From the NCBI RefSeq assembly GCF_901875635.1, contig NZ_CABFMN010000069.1, forward strand, positions 1 through 64,000: DNA of 64,000 nucleotides, written 5' to 3'. Below are positions 10,112 through 19,004 of this stretch, one piece after another. Within the stretch, counting starts at the first letter, position 1; every line of letters begins with the position of its first letter. The position numbers and the translations under genes were made by a program. Under the pieces are notes generated by a model. That model was given only the letters and a program-made list of their open reading frames with translations, was not told the DNA's origin and did not search any database. The DNA is from Xylophilus ampelinus (lineage in GTDB: Bacteria > Pseudomonadota > Gammaproteobacteria > Burkholderiales > Burkholderiaceae_C).

Positions 10112-11518
10112 TCAGAGCACCTCGTCCTTGAGCCAGTACCACTTGTAGAGAACGCTCTGCCCGAGGCGGCGGAAGGGCGCCGCCCACTCGCCCTGCGCGG
10201 GGAAGGGCAACGCATCGCGGTAGATGGGAAGCAGCTCGGCGGTCGCATCGCGTTCGCCCGCGATGCGTTGCGCCATGCGCCGGCCCGCATGCGCCGAGAA
10301 GGACACGCCGTTGCCGCCGTAGCCCAGTGCATAGAAGATCTGCTGCGCGGCGTCGGGCTGCACCACGCGCGGCATCATGTCGTGGCTCACGTCGACCCAG
10401 CCCCACCACGAGTGGTCGACCTGGATGCCTGCGAGCGCGGGGAACTTGCGCGCGATGCCGTCGGTGAGCAGCTTGTAGTGCTGTTCGCGGTGCGCGTCGG
10501 CGCCGGTGATGGAGCTGCGGCTGCCGATCTGCAGTCGGTTGCCGGGCAGAAGGCGGTAGTAGTAGCGCAGCGTGCGCGTGTCGGTGATGGCGATGCGGGT
10601 CCTGAAGTTGGTCGCCTTCAGTTCCTCGTCGGTCAGCGGCCGCGTGACCAGGCAGTTCGACAGCACCGGGAAGTAGCGGTTCGTGAGGCTGCGGTGCAGC
10701 CCCGGCGCGGTGTAGGCGCCGGTGGCGATGCCCACGGCGCGTGCGCGCACCGTGCCGCCGGGCGTCTTCAGGTGGTGCACGCCGTTCTTCGTCTCCCAGC
10801 CGATCACGGGGCTGCCGGGGTGCACGCGCACACCCAGTTCGCGCGCCATCTTCAGGTAGCCGTGGGCGAGCTTCAGCGGATGCACCGAGATGCCTTCGGA
10901 CTCGTACTGCGCGCCCACCGCGTCGCGGTCGTCGAGCCAGTCGCGCCGCACCTCCTCGGCACCGAGCATGCGCGCGTCGTAGCCGAAGTGCTTGCGCATC
11001 ACTTCCGTCTCGTGACGCAGGAAGTCCATCTTCTTCTCGCGGTGGGCGACGAAGAGGTGGCCGCCGGGCTGGGCGTCGCAGTCCACCTGCGCGACCAGGT
11101 CGGCGAAGGTCTGGAAGCCGAAGCGGATCTCGGCGTCGAGCTTCTTCGCCACGTCCAGGCCCCAGCGTTCGATCCACTGCGAGCGGTACAGGCGGCCGCT
11201 CGCGTTCTGGCCCTGGCCGCCGTTGCGGCTGGTGCAGCCCCAGGCGACGCGGTTGGCTTCGAGCACCGTCGCCTTGATGCCGTGTTCCTTCGCAAGGAAG
11301 AGGGCGGTGGCCAGGCCGGTGAAGCCCGAGCCGATGATGACCACGTCGGCGTCCGTGTCCTGCGTGACCGGGCCGTCGTCGTCGGGCGGCGTGCCGGCCG
11401 AGGCGGCCCACCAGGTGGGTGCGTAGTCGCGGTTGCGGCCCGGCCCGTCGGAGACCAGCGGGTCGTAGGCCGGGTCGTAGGCGGCGAACATCTCGCGCGG
11501 GGTGCTGATGCCCATCAT
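10112..11518 (-). CDS. FAD-dependent amine/amino-acid oxidoreductase (DAO fold)
   Basis: A 468-residue flavoprotein with an N-terminal Rossmann ADP-binding motif (VVIIGSGFTGLATALFLA, GxGxxG at residues 63-68), then the acidic end of beta-2 (VLEANRVAWG) and CTSRNGGQGQ. The C-terminal GYGGNGVSFSAHAGR is the second FAD contact of the DAO family. The overall pattern matches gamma-glutamylputrescine oxidase (PuuB)-like and glycine/D-amino-acid oxidase-like proteins, which oxidise amines to imines with O2 or a quinone. GAGGAG stands just before two consecutive ATG codons; the first is taken as the start. It follows the SnoaL-like gene by 7 bases and precedes the importer genes, so its substrate is probably the imported compound or its hydrolysis product. 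Confidence 0.85.
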   Translation of the reverse strand: MMGISTPREMFAAYDPAYDPLVSDGPGRNRDYAPTWWAASAGTPPDDDGPVTQDTDADVVIIGSGFTGLATALFLAKEHGIKATVLEANRVAWGCTSRNGGQGQNASGRLYRSQWIERWGLDVAKKLDAEIRFGFQTFADLVAQVDCDAQPGGHLFVAHREKKMDFLRHETEVMRKHFGYDARMLGAEEVRRDWLDDRDAVGAQYESEGISVHPLKLAHGYLKMARELGVRVHPGSPVIGWETKNGVHHLKTPGGTVRARAVGIATGAYTAPGLHRSLTNRYFPVLSNCLVTRPLTDEELKATNFRTRIAITDTRTLRYYYRLLPGNRLQIGSRSSITGADAHREQHYKLLTDGIARKFPALAGIQVDHSWWGWVDVSHDMMPRVVQPDAAQQIFYALGYGGNGVSFSAHAGRRMAQRIAGERDATAELLPIYRDALPFPAQGEWAAPFRRLGQSVLYKWYWLKDEVL

Positions 11519-11525
11519 GTCCTCC

Positions 11526-11927
11526 TCAAGCGGCCGGCAGCGCGGGACGGTTCTTGCGGAACACGTTCTTGACGAGGATCTTCCCGTCCTTGAAGGTGAA
11601 GAGGTCCACGCCATCCGATTCGCTGCGCGTGCCGTCGGCGGCGGTGCCGGTGAAGGTCCATTCCGAGACACCGCGGTCGCCGGCGACGAAATGGCGGCCG
11701 TTGCGCCATTGCGCGTCGGGAAAGTTCTTCCAGGCCGAAGCGAAGGCGGCGGCCACGGCCTCGTGCCCTTCGTGGCGCGTGCCGCAGGCCAGCGGTCCGG
11801 CCGCGGTCTCGAACACGCAGTCGGCATGCATGAAGGACATCAGCGCCGGCAGGTCGTGACGGTTCCACGCGTCGGAGAAGGCGGCCAGCATCTCGACGCT
11901 GGCGGGGGTGTATGGGGCGGAGGACAT
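11526..11927 (-). CDS. SnoaL-like / NTF2-fold polyketide-cyclase-type protein
   Basis: A 133-residue cytoplasmic protein of the NTF2-like superfamily. The opening helix VEMLAAFSDAWNRHDLPALMSF is followed by HADCVFE, GHEAVAAAFASAWKNFPDAQW and the closing strands VDLFTFKDGKILVKNVFRK, which is the classical SnoaL_2 arrangement. Such proteins bind or transform small hydrophobic molecules, and many have no known reaction. It is the first gene of the ten-gene minus-strand run, transcribed divergently from the MocR regulator. Whether it acts on a pathway intermediate is unknown. Confidence 0.8.
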   Translation of the reverse strand: MSSAPYTPASVEMLAAFSDAWNRHDLPALMSFMHADCVFETAAGPLACGTRHEGHEAVAAAFASAWKNFPDAQWRNGRHFVAGDRGVSEWTFTGTAADGTRSESDGVDLFTFKDGKILVKNVFRKNRPALPAA

Positions 11928-12099
11928 GAGGGATTTCGGGGATGGCGCGGAAGATGCAGGGCAGTCTAGGAATCGCCCGACCCAACCCATAGAGCCAGAT
12001 GCCCCCGATCGTTCACGCCACATGCCGCCAGCCATGCACCAACAGCGGGACTGCGCCCCGCGTGTGTGCACATTCACGCATGGGCCGCAGGGGCAAGGC
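11928..12099. promoter_or_regulatory. Divergent promoter region between catabolic operon and mocR-type gene
   Basis: This 172-base spacer lies between two divergent start codons and must hold promoters in both directions. It contains GCGTGTGTGCACATTCACGC (12060-12079), an imperfect dyad centred on TGTGCACA, only 20 bases before the MocR start codon. A regulator autorepressing from here is plausible, but the site is a visual guess. I could not place convincing -35/-10 boxes. Confidence 0.4.
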
Positions 12100-13665
12100 A
12101 TGAGCACGGCCGAGCGTCCCGACGCCGGGCTTCCGCTGTGGGCGCGCCTGTTCAAGCTGCCCGAGCATCCGGGCCTGCCGATCCAGGTCCGCCTGCGCGC
12201 GGTGGTGGTGCAGTCCATCCTCGACGGCCGCCTGGGGCCGGGCACGGCGCTGCCCTCGTCGCGCGACCTGGCGCAGGCGCTCTCGCTGAGCCGCAACACC
12301 GTCACCGCCGCCTACGAGCAGCTGGTGGAAGAAGGCTTCCTGGAGGCGCGCCCGCGTCGCGGCGTGTTCGTGGCGGCCAATGCCGCGCCTGCGCGCGCCG
12401 ACGTGGCGGTGCTGCCCGACGATCCCTTCCGCGCCGCCAGCACGCCCGCCACGCAGCGGCCGCCCGACTGGCGCCGCCGCGTGCTGCGCTCGCAGGCGCA
12501 GCGGCCCACGCTGGCCAAGCCCGAGCGCTGGCACGACTACCCCTACCAGTTCGTCTACGGCACCTACGACCCCGAGCTGTTCCCCACCGACGACTTCCGC
12601 GAATGCTGCGTGCGCAGCTTGAGCCGCGTGCAGCTGCCGCAGTGGACGCCCGACTTCGAGAAGGTCGATGTCGAGGCGCTGGTCGAGCAGATCCGCCAGC
12701 GCCTGCTGCCGCAGCGCGGCGTGTTCGCGCTGGCCGACGAGATCCTCATCACGGTCGGCTCGCAGCACGCGTGCTACCTGCTGGCCGAGGCGCTGTTCGA
12801 CCGCGGCTCGCGCGTGGGCTTCGAGGAGCCGGGCCACCCGCACGCGCGCAACTCGTTCTCGGTGCGCGGGCCGCAGATGGTCAACATCGCGGTCGACGAC
12901 GAAGGCCTGGTGGTCGACGCCATGCCCGATCTCGACTACGTCTTCGTCACGCCCTCGCACCAGAGCCCCACCACGCGCACGCTGAGCCTGGAGCGCCGCC
13001 AGTGGCTGCTGCGCAAGGCCGAGCTGCACGACTTCGTCATCATCGAGGACGACTACGAGGCCGAGAACCTCTACGCCGGCGCGCCCATGCCGGCGCTCAA
13101 GAGCCTGGACACGAGCGGCCGTGTGATCTACATCGGCTCGCTGTCCAAGAGCCTGTCGCCCGCACTGCGGCTGGGCTACATCGTGGCGCCGCGGGAACTG
13201 ATCGCCGAGCTGCGCGTGCTGCGCCATGCGCAGGTGCGGCATCCCAGCGCCTTCCTGCAGCATGCGTATGCGATGTTCCTCTCTCTCGGCCATCACGAGT
13301 CGCATGCGCGGCGCGTCAACACCATCGTGCAGGAGCGCCTCGCGCGCGCGGCCGACGCGCTGCAGCGCCACCTGCCGGACTTCCGCTTCACGCCGCCGCA
13401 GGGCGGTGCGTCGCTCTGGGTGGAGGCGCCGGACTGGCTCGATTCCGCCGAGCTGGCCGACGTGGCGCGCGGCCACGGGGTGCTGATCGAGGCCGGCCGC
13501 GTGTTCTACGACCAGCCGCCGTACCCGTGCCCGCAGTTCCGGCTGCGGCTGTCGTCCATCTCGGGCGCACAGATCGATGCGGGCATTCGCGCGCTGGCAC
13601 TCGCGGTGCAGGAGCTGGCGGCGGCGCGCGGCATCCGGCGCAGCGGCACCGGCCTCGTGCACTGA
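12100..13665 (+). CDS. MocR/GntR-family regulator with PLP-aminotransferase-like domain
   Basis: A 521-residue fusion of an N-terminal GntR winged helix-turn-helix (about residues 28-92, with GTALPSSRDLAQALSLSRNT) and a class-I aminotransferase-fold domain. Lys350 in IGSLSKSLSPALRLGY is the expected pyridoxal-phosphate lysine, and IIEDDYEAEN holds the cofactor-ring aspartate. MocR proteins sense amines or amino acids through PLP adducts (GabR with GABA, PdxR with PLP, TauR with taurine). It sits between a divergent amine/amide catabolic run and a downstream taurine-type transporter, so either may be the target; the downstream pairing resembles TauR. GGGGCAAGG precedes the ATG. Confidence 0.9.
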   Translation: MSTAERPDAGLPLWARLFKLPEHPGLPIQVRLRAVVVQSILDGRLGPGTALPSSRDLAQALSLSRNTVTAAYEQLVEEGFLEARPRRGVFVAANAAPARADVAVLPDDPFRAASTPATQRPPDWRRRVLRSQAQRPTLAKPERWHDYPYQFVYGTYDPELFPTDDFRECCVRSLSRVQLPQWTPDFEKVDVEALVEQIRQRLLPQRGVFALADEILITVGSQHACYLLAEALFDRGSRVGFEEPGHPHARNSFSVRGPQMVNIAVDDEGLVVDAMPDLDYVFVTPSHQSPTTRTLSLERRQWLLRKAELHDFVIIEDDYEAENLYAGAPMPALKSLDTSGRVIYIGSLSKSLSPALRLGYIVAPRELIAELRVLRHAQVRHPSAFLQHAYAMFLSLGHHESHARRVNTIVQERLARAADALQRHLPDFRFTPPQGGASLWVEAPDWLDSAELADVARGHGVLIEAGRVFYDQPPYPCPQFRLRLSSISGAQIDAGIRALALAVQELAAARGIRRSGTGLVH

Positions 13666-14025
13666 ACACGGCTTGCCTTGCTCGGTGGGCGCATGAGCTT
13701 CCGAGGAACGCTTCGTTCGCACACGCGCGCAGGCCGAACGGAAGGCGCCGGTTCCTTCGCGTCGTGATCGCTGCAGCCGATTGATAACGAATGTGACGAA
13801 TTCGGCGCCAGCGAAGCAACCACGGGCGCTGCAGGCCGATTGCACTTTGTGATTCCGACGCCTCGGCTGCGCCGAAGCGGTGCCGTGCACGTTCCATCGC
13901 ACCAGCCGGGTGCCGGCGTCGCGACGCTGGCTCCAGCGATCGCGCGGCGCTGGCACTTGGTGGCGCCCGGTCCGCGCCGCAGAGTGCGGGGCATCGATCC
14001 ATCAACCGTTTCGCTGGAGGTTTCC
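13666..14025. other. 360-base intergenic region upstream of tauA
   Basis: This is the only stretch longer than 300 bases without a gene. It holds a type-A repeat on the minus orientation at 13783-13848 and otherwise no convincing reading frame. The promoter of tauABC presumably lies in its last 170 bases, but no clear -35/-10 pair is visible. A TGGAGG Shine-Dalgarno stands just before the tauA ATG. Confidence 0.6.
13783..13848 (-). repeat. Dispersed intergenic repeat, type A (copy 2)
   Basis: Read on the minus strand it starts AAAGTGCAATCGGCCTGCAG and GCGCCCG like the other type-A copies, and ends with GTCACATTCGTTATC. The internal hairpin is less regular than in the copies at 658 and 31747. 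It lies in the mocR-tauA spacer. Confidence 0.72.
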
Positions 14026-15042
14026 ATGACGACGTTCGCTCCCCGCCTCGCGGCCACCGCGCTGCTCGCCGCCCTCGCCTTCGGCGCGCAGGCCCAGACC
14101 AAGGAAGTCACCATCGCCCACCAGGACATGGTGGTGCCCTGGCGCTATGCGCAGGTCACGGGCGAGATCGAGAAGGCCACGGGCTACAAGATCAACTTCC
14201 GCAAGTTCGCCGGCGGCGGCGACGTGATCCGCGCGATGGCCTCGGGCCAGGTGCAGATCGGCGAGGCCGGCTCGGCGCCCGTCGCCTCCGCGCTGTCGCA
14301 GGGCCTGCCGGTGGAACTGGTCTGGATCCTGGACAACATCAACGATGCCGAGGCCATGGTGGCGCGCAACGGTTCGGGCGTGAACAGCCTGGCCGACCTC
14401 AAGGGCAAGAAGATCGGCGTGCCCTTCACCTCGACCACGCACTTCCACACGCTGGTCGCGCTGGAAGCCGCCAAGGTCGATCCTGCGCAGGTGAAGATCC
14501 TCAACATGCGCCCGCCCGAGATCGCCGCGGCCTGGGAGCGTGGCGACATCGACGCCACCTTCGTCTGGGACCCGGTGCTGTCCAAGGTCAAGGCCAGCGG
14601 CAAGCAGATCATCAGCTCGGGCCAGATCGCGCAGCAGACCGGCAAGGCGACCTTCGACGGCATCATCGCCAACAAGGCCTGGGCGGCGTCCAACGCCGAC
14701 TTCATGGTGAAGTTCCTGTCCGCCATCGCCAAGGCCGACGCCAGCTACACGGCCGGCAAGGCGCAATGGAGCGTGGGCTCGCCGCAGGTCAAGGCGGTGG
14801 CGCAGGTCACGGGCGCTGCCGAGGCCGACGTGCCGGCCGCCATGGCGCTGTACCGCTTCGTGCCGCCGGCCGAGCAGGCCTCGGCCACCTGGCTGGGCGG
14901 CGGTGCCAAGGGCGGCGCCGCCCAGTCGCTGGCCGCCACCGCCGCCTTCCTCAAGGCGCAGGGCACCATCGGCAACGTGCTGCCCGACTACAGCGTGGGC
15001 GTGAACCCGGCGTACGCGGCCAAGGCCGTGGCCACGCCCTGA
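14026..15042 (+). CDS. tauA: Taurine/sulfonate ABC transporter substrate-binding protein
   Basis: A 338-residue periplasmic protein. The signal peptide ends at AQA (about residue 23). The mature part opens [13 protein letters not shown] and carries the TauA/SsuA-type segments [40 protein letters not shown] and [14 protein letters not shown]. In the nitrate/sulfonate/taurine family this pattern best matches TauA. It is followed by its ATPase and permease genes with short gaps. The alpha-ketoglutarate-dependent taurine dioxygenase TauD that usually completes the operon is not present in the window. Confidence 0.85.
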   Translation: MTTFAPRLAATALLAALAFGAQAQTKEVTIAHQDMVVPWRYAQVTGEIEKATGYKINFRKFAGGGDVIRAMASGQVQIGEAGSAPVASALSQGLPVELVWILDNINDAEAMVARNGSGVNSLADLKGKKIGVPFTSTTHFHTLVALEAAKVDPAQVKILNMRPPEIAAAWERGDIDATFVWDPVLSKVKASGKQIISSGQIAQQTGKATFDGIIANKAWAASNADFMVKFLSAIAKADASYTAGKAQWSVGSPQVKAVAQVTGAAEADVPAAMALYRFVPPAEQASATWLGGGAKGGAAQSLAATAAFLKAQGTIGNVLPDYSVGVNPAYAAKAVATP

Positions 15043-15067
15043 CGATTCGCGACGCGGAAGGACGCAC

Positions 15068-15862
15068 ATGCAGGGACTGCGCATCGAGAACGTCGGCGTG
15101 ACTTACGCCGGCGACAACGGGCAGGACGTGGTGGCGCTGCAGAAGGTGGACCTGAGCTTCGCGCGCGGCGAGTTCGTGGTCGCCGTCGGCGCCTCGGGCT
15201 GCGGCAAGACCACGTTGCTGTCTTCCATCGCCGGCTTCATGGCGCCGAGCGAGGGCTACATCTTCGTCAACGGCCGGCAGGTCGAGGGGCCGGGCGCCGA
15301 CCGCGGCGTGGTGTTCCAGAAGCATGCGCTGATGCCCTGGCTCAACGTGATCGACAACGTCGCCTTCGGGCTGAAGATGCGCGGCGTGGGCAAGGCCGAG
15401 CGCCATGCCGAGGCGATGAAGCAGGTCCGCGCCGTGGGGCTGGAGCGCTACGCCACGCAGGCGGTCTACCAGCTTTCCGGCGGGCAGCAGCAGCGCGTGG
15501 GCATCGCACGGGCACTGGCCTCCAACCCGGCCATGCTGCTGATGGACGAGCCCTTCGGCGCGCTGGACTCGCTCACGCGCGAGCAGGTGCAGGAGTCGGT
15601 GCTGCAGATCTGGGCGCGCGAGCAGAAGCTGGTCTTCTTCATCACGCACGACGTGGAGGAGGCGCTTTTCCTCGCCACGCAGCTGATCGTGATGACGCCG
15701 TCGCCCGGGCGCGTATCGCGGCGCTACGAACTCGACTTCGGCCGCCAGTACGTGGCCGGCGGTAACGCGCGCGCCATCAAGTCGCAGCCGGAGTTCATCC
15801 GCCTGCGCGAAGAGGTGATCGATGCCATCCACGCGGGCGCCGGTGCGGCGACCGCGCACTGA
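15068..15862 (+). CDS. tauB: Taurine/sulfonate ABC transporter ATP-binding protein
   Basis: A 264-residue ABC ATPase: Walker A GASGCGKT at residues 41-48, the Q-loop in [14 protein letters not shown], signature LSGGQQQR, Walker [12 protein letters not shown] and the switch [10 protein letters not shown]. These features, including the MPWLNV segment, are typical of TauB/SsuB/NrtD ATPases. A GGAAGGAC Shine-Dalgarno precedes the ATG, 25 bases after tauA. The tauC start lies 13 bases downstream of its stop. Confidence 0.88.
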   Translation: MQGLRIENVGVTYAGDNGQDVVALQKVDLSFARGEFVVAVGASGCGKTTLLSSIAGFMAPSEGYIFVNGRQVEGPGADRGVVFQKHALMPWLNVIDNVAFGLKMRGVGKAERHAEAMKQVRAVGLERYATQAVYQLSGGQQQRVGIARALASNPAMLLMDEPFGALDSLTREQVQESVLQIWAREQKLVFFITHDVEEALFLATQLIVMTPSPGRVSRRYELDFGRQYVAGGNARAIKSQPEFIRLREEVIDAIHAGAGAATAH

Positions 15863-15875
15863 CGGGAGCCACGCC

Positions 15876-16772
15876 ATGAGCAGTCCTGCCACGCCGATGG
15901 TCGCCGGCCATGCGGCGCCTGCCGCATCCGCGGCATCGCACACCCCTGCGCCGGCCGCGGCGAGTCCATCTGCCCGCAAGGTCCGCGGCCACCGCCGCCC
16001 TGGCGAGGGCGGCACCACGGCCATCAGCATCGCCACGGTCGTCGTGCTGTGCGCGCTCTGGTGGGCCGCGGCGGCGCTGGCCTGGCTGCCGCCGCTGGTG
16101 CTGCCTTCGCCCGCGTCGGTGTGGGACGCCTTCGTCGCCGCCGTGAAGGGCCAGGGGCAGGGCGGCAAGCCGCTGCTGGAGCATTTCCTATGGAGCCTGG
16201 GGCGCGTGTTCGGCGCCTTCGGCCTGGCCTGCATCACGGCCATCCCGGTGGGCATCCTCATGGGCACCTCGCGCGTCATGCGCGGCGTGTTCGACCCCAT
16301 CATCGAGTTCTACCGCCCGCTGCCGCCGCTGGCCTACCTGCCGCTGGTCATCATCTGGTTCGGCATCGAGGAAACCTCGAAGGTGGTGCTGATCTACCTG
16401 GCCTGCTTCGCGCCCCTGGCCGTGGCGGCCCGCGCCGGGGTGAAGTCGGTGGGCAGCGAACAGATCAACGCGGCCCTCTCGCTGGGTGCGAGCCGCTGGC
16501 AGGTGGTGCGCCACGTCGTGCTGCCGGCCGCGCTGCCCGACATCCTCACCGGCATGCGCATCGCCATCGGCTTCGGCTGGACCACCCTGGTGGCGGCCGA
16601 GATGGTCGCCGCCACCGCGGGCCTGGGGCAGCTGGTGCTCAACGCCAGCAATTTCCTGCGCACCGACGTGGTGGTGATGGGCATCATCGTCATCGGCATC
16701 GTGGCGCTGCTGTTCGACCTGCTGATGCGCCGCATCGAGGGCTGGCTGGTGCCGTGGAAGGGGCGGATGTAG
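15876..16772 (+). CDS. tauC: Taurine/sulfonate ABC transporter permease
   Basis: A 298-residue inner-membrane permease. An Ala/Pro-rich N-terminal tail of about 45 residues precedes the first helix. The binding-protein-dependent transport domain has about six helices with the EAA loop AALSLGASRWQVVRHVVLPAA. GFGWTTLVAAEMVAATAGLGQ is characteristic of TauC/SsuC permeases. GGGAG lies 8 bases before the ATG. It closes the tauABC run and is convergent with the Bug-protein gene. Confidence 0.88.
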   Translation: MSSPATPMVAGHAAPAASAASHTPAPAAASPSARKVRGHRRPGEGGTTAISIATVVVLCALWWAAAALAWLPPLVLPSPASVWDAFVAAVKGQGQGGKPLLEHFLWSLGRVFGAFGLACITAIPVGILMGTSRVMRGVFDPIIEFYRPLPPLAYLPLVIIWFGIEETSKVVLIYLACFAPLAVAARAGVKSVGSEQINAALSLGASRWQVVRHVVLPAALPDILTGMRIAIGFGWTTLVAAEMVAATAGLGQLVLNASNFLRTDVVVMGIIVIGIVALLFDLLMRRIEGWLVPWKGRM

Positions 16773-16775
16773 GCC

Positions 16776-16790
16776 GGGCCGCCGCGGCCC
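16776..16790. terminator. GC hairpin between convergent tauC and Bug-protein genes
   Basis: GGGCCG and CGGCCC arms with a 3-base loop lie just after the tauC stop, in the 33-base convergent spacer. No U-tract follows on either strand, so termination activity is uncertain. Confidence 0.35.
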
Positions 16791-16805
16791 GCCGGACACG
16801 GCGTC

Positions 16806-17825
16806 CTATTCGGCCTTGATCTTCCCCTGGGTCACGATGGCGCCGAACTTGTCCTGCTCCGCGCGCAGGAAGCGTGCGAAGTCCTGTGGGCCCAGGCCCA
16901 TCGGCGTGACGCCGCTGTCGGCGAAGTTCTTGCGCACGGCCGGCTCGGCCAGCACTTCGCGCAAGGCCGTGTCGAGCCGGGCCACGATGTCGGGCGGCGT
17001 GCCCTTGGGCACGAAGACGCCCTGCCACACCATGACGTCGGCCCCCTTCCAGGCGGGCTCGCTGCTGCCCAGAACGGGCGCTTCGGGCATGGCGGGCGAA
17101 GGCTTGTCGTCCATCACGCCGTAGAGGCGCACCTGGCCCGCCCGTGCCTGCTGCATCACCATCGACAGGGGCAGCACCGCCAGGTCCAGCTGGTTGCCGC
17201 TGAGGTCGGTCACGATCTGCTGCCCGTTGCGGTAGGGCACATGCACCATGTCGACACCACCCTTCTGCTTGAGCATCTCGCCGCCCAGGTGCAGCGAGGT
17301 GCCCACGCCCGAGGTGGCGTAGCTGTACTTGCCCGGGTGGGCCTGCATGTCGGCGTACAGGTCGTGGGCGGACTTCGCGGGCAGGCCCGGCCGCCCGGCG
17401 AGCACGAGGGGCTGGGCGCCCAGCAGCGTCACGGGCTGCAGATCGCGCAGCCCGTCGTAGCGCACGGTGGAGGGGGTGACCATCCTGGCGATGACCACGG
17501 CGCTTTCCACCGACATGAGCAAGGTGTAGCCGTCGGGTTTGGCGCGTGCGACCTTGTCGGTCCCGATGACGCCGCCGGCGCCCGGCAGGTTCTCGATGAT
17601 CACCGTCTGCCCGAGCCGTTTGCCCAGATCGGGGGCGACCCAGCGGGCGATCACATCCACGTTGCCGCCTGCCGCGTAGGGCACGAGCAGGGTGATCGGC
17701 TGGGCCGGCCAGGCGGGCCCGGCGGCCAAGGCCAGAGGGGTTGCCAGCGGGCTCGCCAGGGCAAGCATGAGGCCCACGGCACGAAGGCCCAGGCGGCGGC
17801 ATGGCGAAGAGGGGTGGCGGCTCAT
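16806..17825 (-). CDS. Bug-family (tripartite tricarboxylate transporter) periplasmic binding protein
   Basis: A 339-residue periplasmic protein of the Bug/TctC family, which is greatly expanded in Burkholderiales. A signal peptide covers about residues 1-34. The mature protein shows the family's ITLLVPYAAGGNVDVIARWV, VIIENLPGAGGVIGTDKVAR and YSYATSGVGTSLHLGGEML. These proteins bind carboxylates and aromatic acids, sometimes nicotinate or amino acids. No TctA/TctB membrane components are adjacent, which is common for orphan Bug genes. AGGAG precedes the ATG, which overlaps the stop of the adenosine-deaminase-like gene as ATGA, so the two are coupled. Confidence 0.9.
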   Translation of the reverse strand: MSRHPSSPCRRLGLRAVGLMLALASPLATPLALAAGPAWPAQPITLLVPYAAGGNVDVIARWVAPDLGKRLGQTVIIENLPGAGGVIGTDKVARAKPDGYTLLMSVESAVVIARMVTPSTVRYDGLRDLQPVTLLGAQPLVLAGRPGLPAKSAHDLYADMQAHPGKYSYATSGVGTSLHLGGEMLKQKGGVDMVHVPYRNGQQIVTDLSGNQLDLAVLPLSMVMQQARAGQVRLYGVMDDKPSPAMPEAPVLGSSEPAWKGADVMVWQGVFVPKGTPPDIVARLDTALREVLAEPAVRKNFADSGVTPMGLGPQDFARFLRAEQDKFGAIVTQGKIKAE

Positions 17826-18934
17826 GAGCAAACTCCTGCGGAACGAGGGTCAGTGGATGGGGCGCGGATCGCCTCGGACGGCGCGGTCAGCGCGGCGATC
17901 TGCTGCGCGAAGCGCCCACGCAAGCTGCGCTTGGCGTCCGCGTCCAGCCAGCAGGCGTCGACACCGGCCAGGCTGAAATCGCAGGCTTCCTTCCAGCCCC
18001 AGCCGCATCCTTCCAGCACGGTCGCGAGGGTGTGGGTCTGGTCGGTGTGGAACATCGCCGGGTCGTCGGTGTTCAGGCTCAGGGCGAGGCCGGCGTCGTG
18101 CATGGCGCGGATGCTGTTCAGCCGCCGCTGCCGGTTGCGGCGCACGCTCGTGATGCCGCAGACGCAGAAGTAGACGCCGCAGTCCCGCGCCTGGCGCACG
18201 CCCTCGTCGCTGGCGAGCAGGTTGTAGCCATGGTCGAGGCGGTCGCAGCCGAGCAGCTGCAGGCAGTCCCGCACGTTCGACGGCGGCGCGTCCTGGAGGG
18301 TCTGGTTGTCTTCGCAGACGTGCGCGGTGCGCCGCAGTCCGGCGCGCCCGGCGCGCTGGAACAGGTCCGCCAGCCGGGCCGGCGGACCGGCGCGTTCGGG
18401 GCCGTCCACACCGATGCCGACCACCAGTTCGTGCCGCTGCGACACGATGTCGTCCATCGCCTGGTCGGCAGAGGCCAGCGGCAATCCGCGGTCGATCGCG
18501 GCAATCAGCAGGGCCGAGCAACCGAAGTCCCGCCCGGCTGCCCGCACCCCCGCCGCCAGCCCCTCGAGCTGCACGCGGTACGGTACGCCGTGGGGCAGGT
18601 AATACTGCGGGTTGAACGACATCTCCGCGTGCCAGGTGCCCGCCGCCGCGGCGTCCTCGAGCGCTTCGTAGGCCATGCGGTGAAAGTCGTCGGCGGTGCG
18701 CAAGGCGCCAGCGCTCAGGCGCAGGACGTCGATGAAGTCGTCGAAATCGCGGTAGGTGTACAGGCTGTCCACCGGGCGCGGCAGCGCCAGGCCGTGGCGC
18801 TGCGCGAGCGCGGCGAGCGTGGCCGGACGCAGCGTGCCGGCGATGTGCAGATGCAGATCCACCTTGGGCAGCTGGCGCAGCATCGGGAGGGACGGTGTGC
18901 CGTGCGGCATCGGATCGGGCTGGGTGTCATCCAT
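17822..18934 (-). CDS. Adenosine/adenine deaminase-family hydrolase with atypical active-site motifs
   Basis: A 370-residue member of the metal-dependent adenosine/AMP deaminase family. Metal ligands appear as HLH (His28, His30 in VDLHLHIAGT), the His of AHVCED and the aspartates of LNTDDPAMF. The proton-donor segment, normally HAGE, reads HVCED: the Glu is kept but AG is replaced by VC. The substrate loop HIEG reads HIAG, and the usual GHG reads DHG. The protein is clearly in the family, but it may deaminate a different purine or aminohydrolase substrate. A GTG 33 residues upstream is a weaker start. The gene is coupled to a Bug binding-protein gene and follows a LysR gene. Confidence 0.82.
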   Translation of the reverse strand: MDDTQPDPMPHGTPSLPMLRQLPKVDLHLHIAGTLRPATLAALAQRHGLALPRPVDSLYTYRDFDDFIDVLRLSAGALRTADDFHRMAYEALEDAAAAGTWHAEMSFNPQYYLPHGVPYRVQLEGLAAGVRAAGRDFGCSALLIAAIDRGLPLASADQAMDDIVSQRHELVVGIGVDGPERAGPPARLADLFQRAGRAGLRRTAHVCEDNQTLQDAPPSNVRDCLQLLGCDRLDHGYNLLASDEGVRQARDCGVYFCVCGITSVRRNRQRRLNSIRAMHDAGLALSLNTDDPAMFHTDQTHTLATVLEGCGWGWKEACDFSLAGVDACWLDADAKRSLRGRFAQQIAALTAPSEAIRAPSTDPRSAGVCS

Positions 18935-19004
18935 GCTTCGAACCTTATCGACCGCGCGCACCCGCACCCAGGGCTGCGCTGCGCACCGGGTTATGACAGC
19001 GGTG

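Noticed and set aside
15822..15876. Start of tauC inside the end of tauB
   Set aside because: The upstream part of the frame overlaps tauB without a ribosome site, whereas the ATG at 15876 has GGGAG.
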